Of a stretch of DNA of 64,000 nt, positions 25,801 to 40,800 are shown piece after piece. The stretch's first letter is position 1. Every line of letters begins with the position of its first letter. The notes under the pieces were generated by a model. It was given only the letters and a program-made list of their open reading frames with translations, was not told the origin of the DNA and ran no database searches. Origin of the DNA: Hybos culiciformis (Eukaryota > Arthropoda > Insecta > Diptera > Hybotidae); assembly GCA_964007475.1 (NCBI GenBank), contig OZ023273.1, positions 125,535,812-125,599,811 on the forward strand, written 5' to 3'. Position numbers and translations under genes: made by a program.

Positions 25801-28800
25801 TTCTTTTTGGCGACGGTGTATGTGAAGGACTATTGGGTAATGACGGCGTACATATGATATGATCCGGAGTTAATGAAGTATGTTTTACGGAAACATTCTC
25901 CTTCCCCTCTAAAAATACTTGATGATGGAATTTACTTCCTGAAGGTCTCACTGAAAGATCTAGTGGTATAATGTCCCTAAAAATGAAAGAAAATAATAAC
26001 ATAAATTATATTTATTCACAATTATGAAGAAAATTTAAAAATAATAAGAAATTTTTTGGAAAAGTTCCTAAAATTTTTAATAATATATTTAATACCTATT
26101 AAATCCATCTTTTTTTAATTTTCTAGTTAATTCTTCATTTAAATTTCTAGATCGCCTATCCGATACCAACTCATCTGAATCAAATAAGTTGACATGACTA
26201 CCAGTATTGCTAATTGAACATTCCGATGCATTCTCAGTAGATAAAACAGTGGCTATAGGTTTCAAGCTTCCATTTTCCAATGAATAGCAAATATCGGAAC
26301 TGGGTTGAGTTGAACTACAATTGTAAAGCCTTAATTTAAAACAATCTGGTTTTTTATAAACAAAAAATAATCAACTTACAGAGGTCCTGAAAATATACTT
26401 GCAGCTTTAATGAGAGTATAGGGTATGACGATGATTGGATTTGTTGGAAGAGCTAAAAAAGGCTGCTGAGCTAATTTAGATGACACAGGACTATTCGAAC
26501 TTCTTAGAGGACTAATTGATTCAGTTTGCTTGAATTCCGATTTTGGAGTCGTTGATCTTTAAAAATATATGTTAGTTTACAATTGTATCATAAAAATTGT
26601 ATATCAATAAAATCTTACTCATCAGCTCTCCTGGAACTGCAATAATGCTGTTTGTGTGCTCTATACGTCTTAGCACTTGAAAATTTTATATCACACTCCG
26701 TACAATAGCGATCTATTTGCTGCTGTAAAAAAATTTCAATTTATTATTAAAAAATTATACAAGTGTTCCTCATGTGCTTCTGAATTTTTCAAAAATTATT
26801 TGAAGTAGTAATATTTCTTTTTATGTCCGTTTTTTACAAAGGTATTATTAATTTATAATTGAAAAAAATAGTATTGCAAAAAACAATTTAACTTTAAACC
26901 AAAATAATAATTTTCCCCATATTATACATAGATTAATTTTGGTCGAGTCGCATTAACTCAACTACCCACGAATCAAGTAAATGTCGGTTGATTTTAAAAT
27001 ATTTTGAGTTTTTTTTTTATGAAAAAAAGTTACAATAATGTTTTCCTACTTGACTAGAATTATCGTCCTCATTTGAAGCATTTGAACTTGTGGTTGGTGA
27101 TGATTGATGCATTCGCATGTGTCGATTTAAAGATACTTTTTTATCAGCACTGTAAGAGCAATGCAAACAGGCATATAATTTTCCCGTTTTTATTACTTTT
27201 GTTGAGGGTTCACCTTCTTTATCAGTAAAATTATTAACATTTATTTGAGATTCTTCTTCTACATCGGGCCTGAAAAGAAAAAAAATTTTAAAATACGCAG
27301 CTTTGTTTGAAATTGACGATATTGTCAAATAAATTTTCTCCGATATTGTCAAATAAAATTTCTGAAGAGGTATTTTGTATTTTTATTGACCATTTATTTA
27401 GTTTGAATTCTAAAATGAACTTTTTTATTAATCCTTTGCTAAAGGACTCTTACCTGTGTGAGCAATAATACGCTTGATGTGCTTCTAATGTTGAATGAGA
27501 TGAAAACCCAATGCCGCAAGGCACGCACATGAAAACTTTCATTCTTGACGAACATCCAATTCCTAGTGTCGATTTGTGTTTCAGATCTTTATTAACATTG
27601 TCAGCAATGTCACTTTTAATCAATAATTTATCAATTTTTTTAGATTGCTCATGCAAATATTTTAAATCCTTAGCGTCTGGCTTTAAAGCAGGATCGGATG
27701 CTAATAACATGTTTAATCTGAGTTTGGGAACTATTTCTGATTCTCCAACATCATCATTAGTTTCTTCTTTTATTACTATTGTTTCTTCGTTTTCATTTTT
27801 TGTTTCATCTTTATTCGAAATTGAAACATTGCCGTCCACGTCCTTCGAAATATCTGTCAAAGTTTCCTCTAACTTCTTTTCATCATCTGCAAAGAAAACA
27901 AGAAACTATATAAAACACTGATAATATATTAAAAATGTCACGAAGAATAATAAAAAATTAAGGGTTGATCTAACATCAGCTGTTTATATATATAATTGAA
28001 TATTGAAAACTGGAAGACTTTTCTTTTTTTTAATAATAATTATTATTTATTGAAACCTATTTAATATCTTGAACTTATAATTATTTACATTAAAATATTA
28101 TGTTAATAGAAAATTAATTATTATTTCAAAGTAATTAAATGAAAAAAGAATATTAGTTACATATTAAGAACAATGAACATAAAGAGTATTTGCGTTTAAT
28201 AAGAATTGAAATCAAAAATAAATATGTTGGGGTAACCAACATTATAATTTCCCATTTCTTTCCGTTTCATTTTGAAAATTTCGAATATTCGTCGGATTAT
28301 TTTGATTTGGTTTGATATAATTGATTTCAACTTTTCTTTATTAATTTGATTGATTTTCTAATTAAATTTATTTTGCTCATTAACCCAACCAAGATTATCG
28401 ATGAAAGTTCTCAGACAAATCATATTTTTAATTTCAGTAAAAAATCAATTTAAGCCTCGGTGTCACATATTTCTGCTTCACATTTGCATGTAACAGCATT
28501 ACAGTTTTTTTTGTTTGTCTGTATCAATCAGTTCCGGATTTACCTATGGGCATATGGGGCAACCGCCACGGGCGCAACATTTCAAAAGGGCGCAAGATCG
28601 TTCCGTGAAATTTCGCTTTCAGAAACAAAATTATTTTTACCCATAGCAAAAAATTAAAAACAATTTTTTAAAAATAAATTTTTTTCTTACAATTATAAGG
28701 CAAAAAAAAAATTTTTAATACCTTCAATTTTACTGAACATTTAAGGGTCTACGACTTCTATTTTTGAAGTTATGACCAACTAACCACCCACTAACTTGTT

Positions 28801-31800
28801 GGCTTAAAAGCCCATATAACTTCGAAAATAGAGGTCGTAGACCCCTCAAATGTTCAGCAAAATTAAAGGTATTAAAAATACGCTCTTATACATTAACTTT
28901 AGTAGTATTTTTCTCATTTATCATAAATAACTTTTGGTATGATTTATAGGGCGCAATTTTCATAAACCGCCCAGGGTGCAAAGTTATGTAAATCCGGGCC
29001 TGGTATCAATTCATCAGGATGATATATTGTTATTATTATCGCATTATTATTATTATTATTATTATAATTATTGCTCTTATTACTATTCATATGAATTTTA
29101 CTATTTTTTTATACTACGTTAGTGATACATACAAATGTATTATAATTATTACTATTTAAACTTAACCAAATTAGAGAACTTTTAAAATGCATTTAATTAA
29201 AATACTTATCAAAGTATTACTGTCATATGTTTCTACCAATTTTATTTTTTCGAAACTTTTATAACAATTTTTTTTTTTTATTATTCATTTACCGATGGGT
29301 TATTATATGAAAAGAATATAATGTACCATACATTTGTTTTTATGCAATATGCATTAATAAAAAGCCTACCCTATCCAAGTAAAAAAAATTCATCCCTACT
29401 AAATTACTTTCCATTTCCACATTTCTTAATTTAAAAAAAAAAAAATATTCTGGTAATTGAAATAAATTTAAATTGGACAATATCAATATGTTAATTAAAT
29501 TATATATTTCTTGTTACAATTTAATTAATTTTTTTTTTTGTTAACACTTCAAATGAAGAAATATTTTTATTTATTTATTTGTTTTATTTACTCTTTATAC
29601 GGTTTTCTAATAATTTAATTAAAACCTTAAGCTGACTGTATAGTATAATATAACTATAGAGAGAATTTAGTTTATATATTATTAACAAAAAAAAAAAAAG
29701 TCAAGTTACATAAAAATATTATATGTATGTAAAATGCAAATTTGAAAAAAAAAATTAAAATTGTTTTTATGTAAGTACAAAGGTAAATTTAAACATTATA
29801 TTTCTTATTTATAAATATATGTATTTATATATATATTATGTATGTCTATTTTTTTTTATTCTTTTTTATTTTCGTAAATATATTTTACTTTGAAAGATGT
29901 AAAATATGAAAATAAAAATGTGCATGTTATTTCTGCAGAAGCACAATAAAATTAACAGAATTCACAGTACAAAATTCAAGAAAACAAACGTGAGTTTTTA
30001 GAAATGATAAAAATCTTTGATTTGAAGAAATGATAATTTTAATAAGAGAATTTTATTTATTTTTATTCAATGCTATACAGAAAAAAAAAAATTAAATAAA
30101 ATAAAATGATGTAAAAAAAAAAAAAAATGAAATACAAAATATAAATTAACTGAATTCTAATAAATTGATAGCATATTGAGAAAAAAGTTTCTAATTATTA
30201 AGATTCGTGGCTGAACTGGGAAACTTAAGAAAAAAAAAATTTGTATCTTTAATTAATTTTATTTTTTAAATTTCATAATTGTTCATAAGTTGTAAAAGCT
30301 TAAAAATTAAATTTTAGACATATAGAACATCCTACTTAGAAAAAGAAAAGATTTGTTAACTAAATTACTATTATAAACTTAGAAAAATAATAAGTAGATA
30401 AAAAACAGTTTTATTCATTTATGAACATTACTAATTAACAAGAAATTTATTTTGAAGTAAGTTAATTTTCAACATAAAAAAAGTGTAGTTTAAATTCTTA
30501 TTTTGTCTATAAAACATAAACATGTAGCTTGAATACACAGTAAACAATTCGGTATTAGCATATTAGCACCCTTGAAAGATTCTAATTCAACATATCTGAG
30601 ATGAGATTATGTATTTAAATTGTGAATATATATAAAAGAAAGACGTCAAGTGAGCGACTCACAATTTCAATTTCTTCTAACTACTAAAGAACATAATAAA
30701 TTATATACATATAGGCATACTATGTATTTGAATGTATTACTTATATAATAAATACGATATTAGGTATATCCTTTAATAATACACACATAAACTATATATT
30801 TACGTTATCTGAAAATTTAATTAAAAAAAATTTATAGAAATATAAATCTCATAATCTTTCGACAGAATTCTGTCTTTTTATACTTTAAAAAATATATAAA
30901 AAAAAAAATATCGAACATGAATTCGTACTATGCATATTTGCGATATGTTTTATTTTAAGTACTTGCTTGCATTGGTTAGTACAGTATAACCGTAGCATAT
31001 AAAATGGGTGCGAATACAATGATAGGAAATCAAGATATTAAAATACTACTCCTTTTAGAAATATTTTTTTTTTTCTTTTAACTTTTTTTTTATTTTTTTT
31101 TATTTTGGCGTTAACTTAGAAACCATGAATTTGATTTAAAATTGATATACTTTTTGAAATAGCAAACGGTTTTGATTAATAACTACAGATAAAGAAAAAC
31201 ACTCACGTTTTTGTTCAAATATATACACGAAAATGAATGATGAAATACTATTACCCTACATACATACATATATATATAATGTATTTCATATTATATATTC
31301 CAATATAAAATTTATATTTTATTCTTATGTTTCTTAAACGATATTTAACTCTTTAACACTTCATCAAGATTAAGGAAAAAAAAATTAATTATACATACTC
31401 TCAATAACAAAAGAGATTTGCAGATTTCATTTTAGTTTACGAAAAAAAAAAAAAAATTCGAAGAAATGTAGATATGAAATAAATTTATATTTCTTTTTTG
31501 GTTTATTTATTTATTTTCTTAATATAAAAAGTCTGAGAATTTTTTTTTGAATGTAAAATCAAAAAGTAATAGATGTAACGTAACTAACATTATTTTGTTA
31601 ACATTATTGGATAAAAATATTGAAAATGATTTAGTTTTGAAAACTGTGAAAATACTTGCCCCTAATAAATCACAATATTTTTTGGTTAATCTAATAGAAT
31701 TTTTCTTACTTTTTTTTAGAAACGAGTCTAGAATTTTCAAACGTTTGGAAATTTTACATTTCCGCCTTTTTTTCAGCACAAAATATTTAATATTCAAAAT

Positions 31801-34800
31801 GATTCACTACATACATAATACTATAGTTAATACTTATTGATAGCAATTTGAATCAATTTAGCGGAAATAAATTGAGATCTTTGGTTTTTTATTTTTCCTA
31901 TTTCTAGTATGTATTGTGGTAATTTTTTTGAATATGTAGGAATTAAAGATCCGTAACTACAAACCTCCATTTAAATTTAAAAGTTTGTAAATTGTAATGA
32001 ATGTGTTTAAAATTTATTTCTATATGGCAGCGGGTGTTAAGTGTTTATGTGTTGTTTATGAAATCAAACCAAAAAATTTTTTTTAAATCAACATTTTACG
32101 CTTTCACTATCAGAATACCACGGATTATGAGGTGGATGAACAAATAAATTTAGGAGTTAAAAAATCTTTAACCTTAATTTTTAATTTAAATTTATTGCAT
32201 AACACTCTTTCATCAGGGTCTTCAGTTGTGACAATTTGATTTTTTATTTTAAAATAGTTAAATTCTTAAAATAAATGTTGCGCTTAAAATAAAAAAGATT
32301 TAAACATAAATAACTTAGAATTTTAAATGTTTATCTATTATGCTTTTATATGATTTATTTTTGTTAAAAAAAAATTATGTACTTAGGTACATACGTTACA
32401 CACGTAAATCAAAAATTTATTTTATAATTTTAGAAATTTTTACTAAATCTAACTCATACTCTGAGATCGCTCCAATTGAATTACTGAACTATTTTTGAGA
32501 ATCAGACTGTTTCTTGTTTTTTTTATATCCTTATACCTTATACTTAAATGTTTTAGACCAATCATCATGCTCAGCATCATTATCGAAAATTGTTCAAACC
32601 TTCCTCATAACATAATCAGGACGGGCATAATACAGAATTTTTTAGCTCAATCGATTCGAAGTTTTCGAGATATAGGAGATAAGAATTCATCGTTTATCTG
32701 AATTAGTTTTATAAAAATACTGATTTTATTGATTTTAAATAAAATTATTTTTTATATTACATATTTTTTATTTATTTATTTAAAAATTCTTACATTGATT
32801 CTTACATTGATCATATATCGAACCAATCTATAATATAAAATAAAGTTGATATATCCGGGTTAAACTCAAAAACTTCTGAACGACTTTGATGTGTTTATAG
32901 GAAGGTTTTGGATAATTTCTTTATTTACGGACCAGCTGAACAAACTAGATAAAAATATTTTGAAGAAGAAAATCAGATTCCTATAAAATTAGAACTGGTT
33001 GGTCCATAATGCCAGTTAAAAATAAAAAAAGTTAAAGCAGATTCCTCTTAAAAGATGACTATTTGTCAAAAAATTATTAAAATACAATTGAAATTCTTAT
33101 TTTCTTTGAATATACATACTTAAATTGATGCATAAAGAATGTTGTTAATTAAGTTTTAATAATAAAAGGAAAAAGTAGAAATATTGCTAAATATAAATTA
33201 AACAACAAGTAATAAAAATTATTTTCTTTAATTTTAGCTGATTTAAAACTTAAGTACAGCATTTAGTTAAATATGTTGATGGAAAAAAAAACATGTAACT
33301 ATGTACAAATTAATATTCTACGTAGAATAAAAATCAGAAACCCCATTGGTTTTATAATTGATACCAATATACAATAGATTTTTTTTTCTATGTTGAATTT
33401 ACTTGACAAAATCTAAATGGAATTTAAATTTTTTTCACTTCATTTTTATTCTCTTATCTTCTACACTTCTTACTATATATGGTTTTTTTTTATCCTCTTC
33501 TAAATTTTTTTTTGGTATTAAGTACTTCAAAAGAAAAAAAATATACTAATTTTGCCTCTTTCTTTTTCATTTTTTTAGAAAGATAATTATAATATTTTAG
33601 TTAAAAAAAATTGATAAAAATCTTTAAATCAAATAGAGATAATGAAAAATTAATAGCTACATATATACCATATATATGTATGATAGGAATAATATTTTAT
33701 TATTTAAAAGCATTAAAAAGATTATTAAAAATGATAATTCTGTGAGTTTACTTTTACTTCAATGGAAATAAATTGATAATCAGACAAATGAGATAAGAAA
33801 ATAAATATGAAAATTTAACTTATCAATTTGATGGAACTGGAAAAAAAATAATTAAATGGTATATTTGAAGCGTTGAAAACAAAAGTAGTCCAACTGTTAA
33901 AAAAAAAAGATAAATATATTTTAAAATTTGAATAAGAGCTTTAGCTGCCAAGTTAGGACAAGACATTTTGATATTTGTTGGCTGATTATTCAAAATTTTT
34001 ATACGAAATATAATCTCATCTGAAACGTTTGAATTATGTGTTAGTTGGAAAACACATTTTTACTTCCATCATCTTCTTATTAATTTGTTTTTTCTATAAT
34101 AATTAAATAAATGTAAAAATGATGGTTAAACAAAAGCCAGGGTATCAAGACCATAATGGCTATGGCATATGTATACACGGTTTGAAATTTTTATATTTTT
34201 TTTTTATTTTTTTGTTCTGTTACATTTAGTTCAATTTCTATTTTTACATTTGACTTAATTTCCTAATTGTTTACACATTTTATTCCATTTATTGTGTACA
34301 AATATATTTTATTTCTACTTAGTTAAATACTGAATGCAAATTGAAATTGGATGAGAAACTAAAAGAGGTAGGGATTCCATGTTTCATTTATTATCGTTAC
34401 AATATTTATACATTTATTATCGTTACAATATTTCATTAAAGTAAAATGTATTGAAATATTTTCCTTATAATCGCCCCGATTCTGTTTTTTTTTGTTCAGT
34501 ATATGCCGAAACGATTATGTCTCTATTTTCAAATTATTTTTTGGTTAAATGTCGCATAAATAAAAAAAAACATGGTGCGATCAAATGTCTGCGCGAATAC
34601 CATGACATTCAATATCAATACTTTTTTTTGCTATATACAAAATTTATCTACTTAATTAACATATTATATAAAATTGAATTTTAATTAACCTGAAAATTTT
34701 TTGATATCTTACTGAAGTTTCGAATGTAAGTAAATATTATTGAAACAATGTTGAGTTTATTGTATAATAATCGTCGTCAGTAATATTGCCGGAAAAATTA

Positions 34801-37800
34801 AAATGATTTAATTATCATTGAAACGGTATCAATATATTGAAGCAATGTCATGTCATTGTAGTGAGCGATGTAAGCGATGAAATTGAAAGACATCATGCCA
34901 ATCTTTTGGCCACGATATCTATAGTGATCCAAAGTATGATATCTAAAGTATTTCCGTGTTTGTTTTCGTCTTATATTTTAGTATGAATCTTTTTTTGTAT
35001 GGTTTTTAGTTTACAAAGTACCTTAAAGCAGGGTAAAATACTAATTTTCTATTTACGAATTTTTAGTTTTTACCTCGGTATTTACGTATAACACCAATAC
35101 AATTTAAATTCGGAAATTCTTAAAAATCAAGCAAAATATAATTATGAAAAACTTACCTTTTACATTCGTCATTTCAGAGGTTCCTTCCGCCAATTCACCT
35201 GAAATAACACAAGTTATAGATTATTTTTTGTTATTATTTAGAGGGTAGTGGTAGTGGAACCGTCCTAAATAAAAATAAGTGAAAATAGTAAATTAATAAA
35301 AAAGAAACGACTTAACCATAGGTACTTAATCAAAGCAACAAATAATAAATTCTAAGTTACTAGTATTAAATCACAAGACATACAACCTTAATTCTTTCCA
35401 AATATTTTAATCAGATCAGAAATTATTTTACATTTCACTGGTTTTTTAAGCAATAAAAATAATGAATTTTCAATTTTTTAACAAAAATAAAAATGATACA
35501 CATTGACTTAAAATTATTACGTTTTCTTCAAAATTTTATCAATTTTAATTTTGACGCCGCTCACAAAAAATAGACAATTAAGGTTTTTTAATTACATTTT
35601 TTTTTTTTGCCTAACAAACAAAATTTCCATATAAGGGTAATTGAAATTATAATTAAATAAAGTTTCAAATTTAATTTTTACGCTGTTCAGTATACATGTT
35701 ACATACCTTCGTCGTTCTATTAAAACTCCCTAACTTTTTTTTTCCAAATTGTGTTATTTATATTCAATATATTTAATAAAATTCCTTTATAGACTTTACA
35801 GAAGAATAATTATTTGTTTTGCTAAACAATTACGTCTCGGTTGGTTACCAACCATCATCATCAGCAACGAACAAAAAAGTTACAATCTACGTTCTACAAT
35901 TTTAGCATCTTATTTTGTTCTGTCGTAAAATAATATTTTTAATTAAATTTTGAAAACTCCTAAAGTCCTAAATCTACTTGCTTATCTTAACAGTTCTGTA
36001 CTGTGTAAGTATATAATCCTGCTAAACTCATAACCTTTCTCAATTTGAAAAATCAATTTTCCATATTCGAATATAATGAAACTAACTTAATACTTTAAAT
36101 TTAACTAATGAAAAAAATAAAAAATAATATCTTTAAATAAAATTTAATCACAGTGAATCAAAGTTTTTTTTTTTTTTTTTAAACAGAAATATTTCATATA
36201 AATTATTTTTCTTCTTTTAATCATGATTCTAAAATATTTTTCACAATTTTCTGAATATAACATTTAAAATATGTATAACATTCCCTTAAAAATATATTAT
36301 TATTATTATTTTTTTTAATACATACAATCTATCTTTGAAATATAATATAGTAGTTCTATACAAAAGTATAAATTTTCATATCTTAAAATGCATATAAATA
36401 TTTTGAAAATATCTTTTAATAAAAATCGAAAATTTCCCTACACACCACCCTTGAAAAGCTTATCATAACTTCCTGGTTGATGGAGCTAGATAAGAAGTAA
36501 AACAGAATATAACATAGCAAATATAAAGTATATTGTATTATATATCTATATATGTACATATACTTATACATAGCTATATAATAATAATGAAACCAAATTC
36601 GCTTGGTTGGAACTGATAAGAAAATAAAATATAGCGAAATATCTTTTTTCATTTCTCATTTATCATAGTAATGCATAAATATGATAAAAACGTGTTTGGG
36701 TGTATTTAATGTTTCAATACATAGGGTGTTATACTCTTTTAGAATGCTCATTCTCTTGCTTTAACAACACAATATAATGTACATTTTAAAACTGTAGTAT
36801 ATTACTCATATTAGGATGATTTAAAAAAATATATATATATAGAAAAAAAGATTTTATTACAAGTAAAATATTTAATAAAAGATATTATCGAAAAAATAAG
36901 AGGTTTTTGTTATTTATGTGACTTGAAATTAAAAAAATGAGCAGGAATTTGATTAATATTTCATTGAATATTAACATTTCAGGCATGATTGAGTGTATGA
37001 TTGAGAGAGGACTGAATTAAAATAGAATACAAAATATAGAGGCCGAGATAGAGGCTTAATTATTAATTCGAATAATCGAACAGAAAAAACTATTTTCAGG
37101 GTTAATTTTGGCCTTTCGAAAGAAGTTTTTTGTTCTATTCGAATAATTTAAGTTATTTATTATTCCTTTACAGTCTTTACTTTATATAAATAACATTCGC
37201 TTCTAATCTTAACTTGCCGATTAACCAGTCATAAAATCTTTTCATAATTTCAATAACTACTGAAATAAACTTCAGGATCCTTCTCACGACCAATATTACT
37301 GAAGCAATATTTATTTTCTTCAATATATTGACCTTGTGAGGGACATTAATAAAGTTGACTCCTTTCAATATACATATAAGTATATTTAAAAAAAATAATA
37401 AAAATTAAAGTATTATTTGCTTTAATATTTTGTCTATCATCTTGTCTCTACTTAAATTGTTTCATTCTATAATAAGAAACGTAGAAATTTAAACTATTAG
37501 AAAATTACATGTTGAATTTGGGAATAAATAGAAATGTAAATTTTCCAAGAACAAATTTATATAAAAGTAAAATTTTATATAAAAAATTTCAAAAACGTAG
37601 AATTCCATAAAATTTTTTATAAAAATGTTTTCAAACACAACTGATAATATTTTAATAATTATCATTACAAACCATTCGAATAATGCATTTTTCCTATTGA
37701 ATTTTTAGACACCAACCTTATAAATATGGAAAGCATTGTACAACATGTATAAAAACAGTGTTCTAGATATACAAATTTGAAGTATATTTTTTTTTTTTAT

Positions 37801-40800
37801 TTTTTTTTTGTATTTGTGTATGCAGTGAATGGTGTTTGTCTGCTTAAGAATATTATTCTTTCAATTTTATATTATAGTTTTAGTTATCTGCAAGACCAGA
37901 TGGTTGCTAGGACACTATCAATATGAAAATGAACAAAATAATAATAATAAAAAAAAAACTTTTTTATAATGTTTAAATAGATAAAATCAAATGAACGTAT
38001 CTATATCGTGAATTATTATTTTATGTGAACAAAGCAAAAAAGGGTGTTATACATTAAGCTTTATAAAGAAAAATTAATCCTTATTATATTCAGTTCAGTT
38101 TAATATTTTGATTTTTCTAAGCTAACATGCATCATTTTCAAGAGAATAAGTATTTTTAAGGCAGGTTTTAAAGCATATTTTTGTATCTAACTTAGGCATG
38201 ATTCGATTATGAAGATGAACTCTATTCTTTAGTTCAGTAACTGCTAATTTCAATTAATTATCTAACAATAACAAACGAATTGTATAAGTTAAGATTTTAT
38301 AACTTTTTTTAATGTAGTTTATAAAGAGATAAGATTTTTACCTGCCACCAAATAGTGGGTGTACTATAGTAAGAAGAAATACCAATTATTGAAATAGGAT
38401 TTTTACCGATATACAATAAACCAAATGTGGTTCAGTTGAAAGTATGAAAAAAAAAGAATATAATAGATTTATGTACCCATGTATGTGCTTATCAACCATT
38501 ATAAATTATACTTATGTACATTACCCGTATCTTTAATAAAAAAGGATTGCCTGATTTAGTATAGGATGCAATAAATAATAATCCTCGTTATATTCTTATA
38601 TTTGAAGCTCAAAAAGTTTAAGCTCATAAAGCTTGTTTTTTGTTCAATTAATGGTAAAATTGAACATTTTTTTTTTTAAATAAATTTTTTTTTTGTAATA
38701 AAATTTTTAATAAATTAAAGATAAAAAAAACATCTAAAAACGATTTCAATTTTATATTTCAATCCAAATATAGGCATAAATTTGATCTTATTAGTTAACA
38801 AAAGCTTCTCAGACTTAAAAATGGAAAATAAGTTAAATTAAAAAAGAATGTATAACTAACTAAGTATATACAAAACTGTATTTTAATATTTCTTTATTTT
38901 TAATCAAAATTTGCAAAAATGAATAAAAAGCAATTCTCTTAATTTAGTGTTATATTTTTATATACTTAATGTATTGATTAAATTGCATTGAAATTGAAAA
39001 GAAATCAAAATGAAATTGATGATAGTAAATTGAATAATTAAACATGAAATTTCAATTGACATTTGTATATTATCGCACACGGTCCCCCTTAAAAAGAGGT
39101 TATAAAATTTATGAGAGCATATCTAAAATGAAATATAATTTTGTTTTCAATTTAATGAACGTTTACACCTATACGTATTTATATATATATATATGTCCTG
39201 GCACATATACACATGTGACAATAATTGAAACCAAGTGGTTAAGATTCAATGAATTTGATAGAAAAATAATAACGAAGATATTGCTAGTACTTATTCTCTT
39301 TGAATTGAACTAAGTACTTAAGTATATCAAAAATAGACAAATAAAATTTGTATAAAATAAAAGTTTTGCTTTTATGGCTTTAAGTCTAATTATTCGAGTT
39401 TTGTTTTGTTTTTTCCAAATTATTTACGTTTATTTGTTAATAATAATTATAAATTCAAATGTTTTTTTCAGGACTTTAATTAACAAGAATTTAGATTTCG
39501 TATTAATTAAAATTCAAAAATATTATTTAAATTTATTTAAAAACAAATTTAAAGAGACAGTAATTCCTTGGAATGGAAAATCGAATCCACTCAATTCAAT
39601 GTAAAGTATAATCTTCTTTCGACTACAATATAATTTTAGCAAAATAATTATAATACATAAGTACTTATTTTTCTTTTGAAGTTTTGAGAATAACTTGTTA
39701 AAATAAGTAAGCTTACTAAACATGTACAGCACTTACACATTATTAGCAAAATGCATATAGCAAAAAAAACTTGGGGTATATTTCCGAAAAGCGCATACCT
39801 CCGATCGAACAGAAATTTGGAAAGATGTGGTCACCCGAAAGATTTCATTTATTGGTTACACAGCGAGATATGGCCCTCCAAAATTTTTCGTAAATAAACC
39901 AGAAGTAATTTCAATTTCCGAGACTATATCTTCCGGACTCTAGGGCTTGTCATTCATCATTTTGGATTCGGATTTTTGCATTCCGGAATTATGAACCTAA
40001 TATATTTACTTGTCTCATACGATAATTCAGAATCAATATACATTCATAATTAACACCTAATTTTAAAAGTCTCATAGGGAAAAATAATTTGACAACCATA
40101 CGAAATTAAAATTAAAAAAAAATTATCAAATTTTTCAAAATACACTTAAATATCGAAAATTTTTCAAAAGAAAATAGATACATAATATGTTGTATTTATC
40201 AAAAAATTTATGTAAATTGTTGCTTTTCGTAGATAAATCTTTGTTTTATGAATAATAATTATTTCATTTGATTTATACAGATTATACTTAAGAATGCAGT
40301 ATATTATGTACAATCCAATATAATAGACAAGTTAAGGTATAAAACATATAGGTACAATTGTACTACATAAGCTTGTATGAGCATTTGCTAATATTAATTC
40401 TTTCCAAAGTAACAATAAAATAAATAATAAAATTTGATCAACATAAAAAAAACTACTAAAAAATATTATAACTATTTGTACACACATCATAAAAAAAATA
40501 ATATAAGTACAAAATTTAATTCGAACATCTTAAAAATCTGATCGGGGCATTCCACTTTAAATTAAGACTATAAGAAATAAAAAAAAAGTTATATGTACTT
40601 CAAGTCTTGTGTTAAATATTCCCATGATATTCGCAGGTATAATTATTCAAATTTCTTACATTTTTGTGTCACAACAAATGATTCTAAATTTTATTTAATT
40701 AGGTACACAACCTGATTCAAGCCCTCCCAAAAACGCTGAAAATAAAACGCTTACTTAAAATTCAACAACTTTTCCCAATGTTTGGTTTCAAACAAAATAA

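Larger units (their letters stand above)
27887..35156 (-). other. ush intron 2 (7.3 kb)
   Basis: Very AT-rich intron between the 42-nt exon and the first finger exon. It contains the hAT-like element at 28529-29002, a TTA-type microsatellite near 29045-29075, and a 26-bp tandem duplication at 34385-34433. I found no coding exon. Confidence 0.8.

Noticed and set aside
27511..27921. 136-codon plus-strand ORF
   Set aside because: It is antisense to the first ush finger exon, whose frame encodes a recognisable CCHC finger.
31519..31840. Overlapping sense and antisense ORFs of 92 and 97 codons
   Set aside because: Both are AT-biased and open on both strands, with no recognisable motif.
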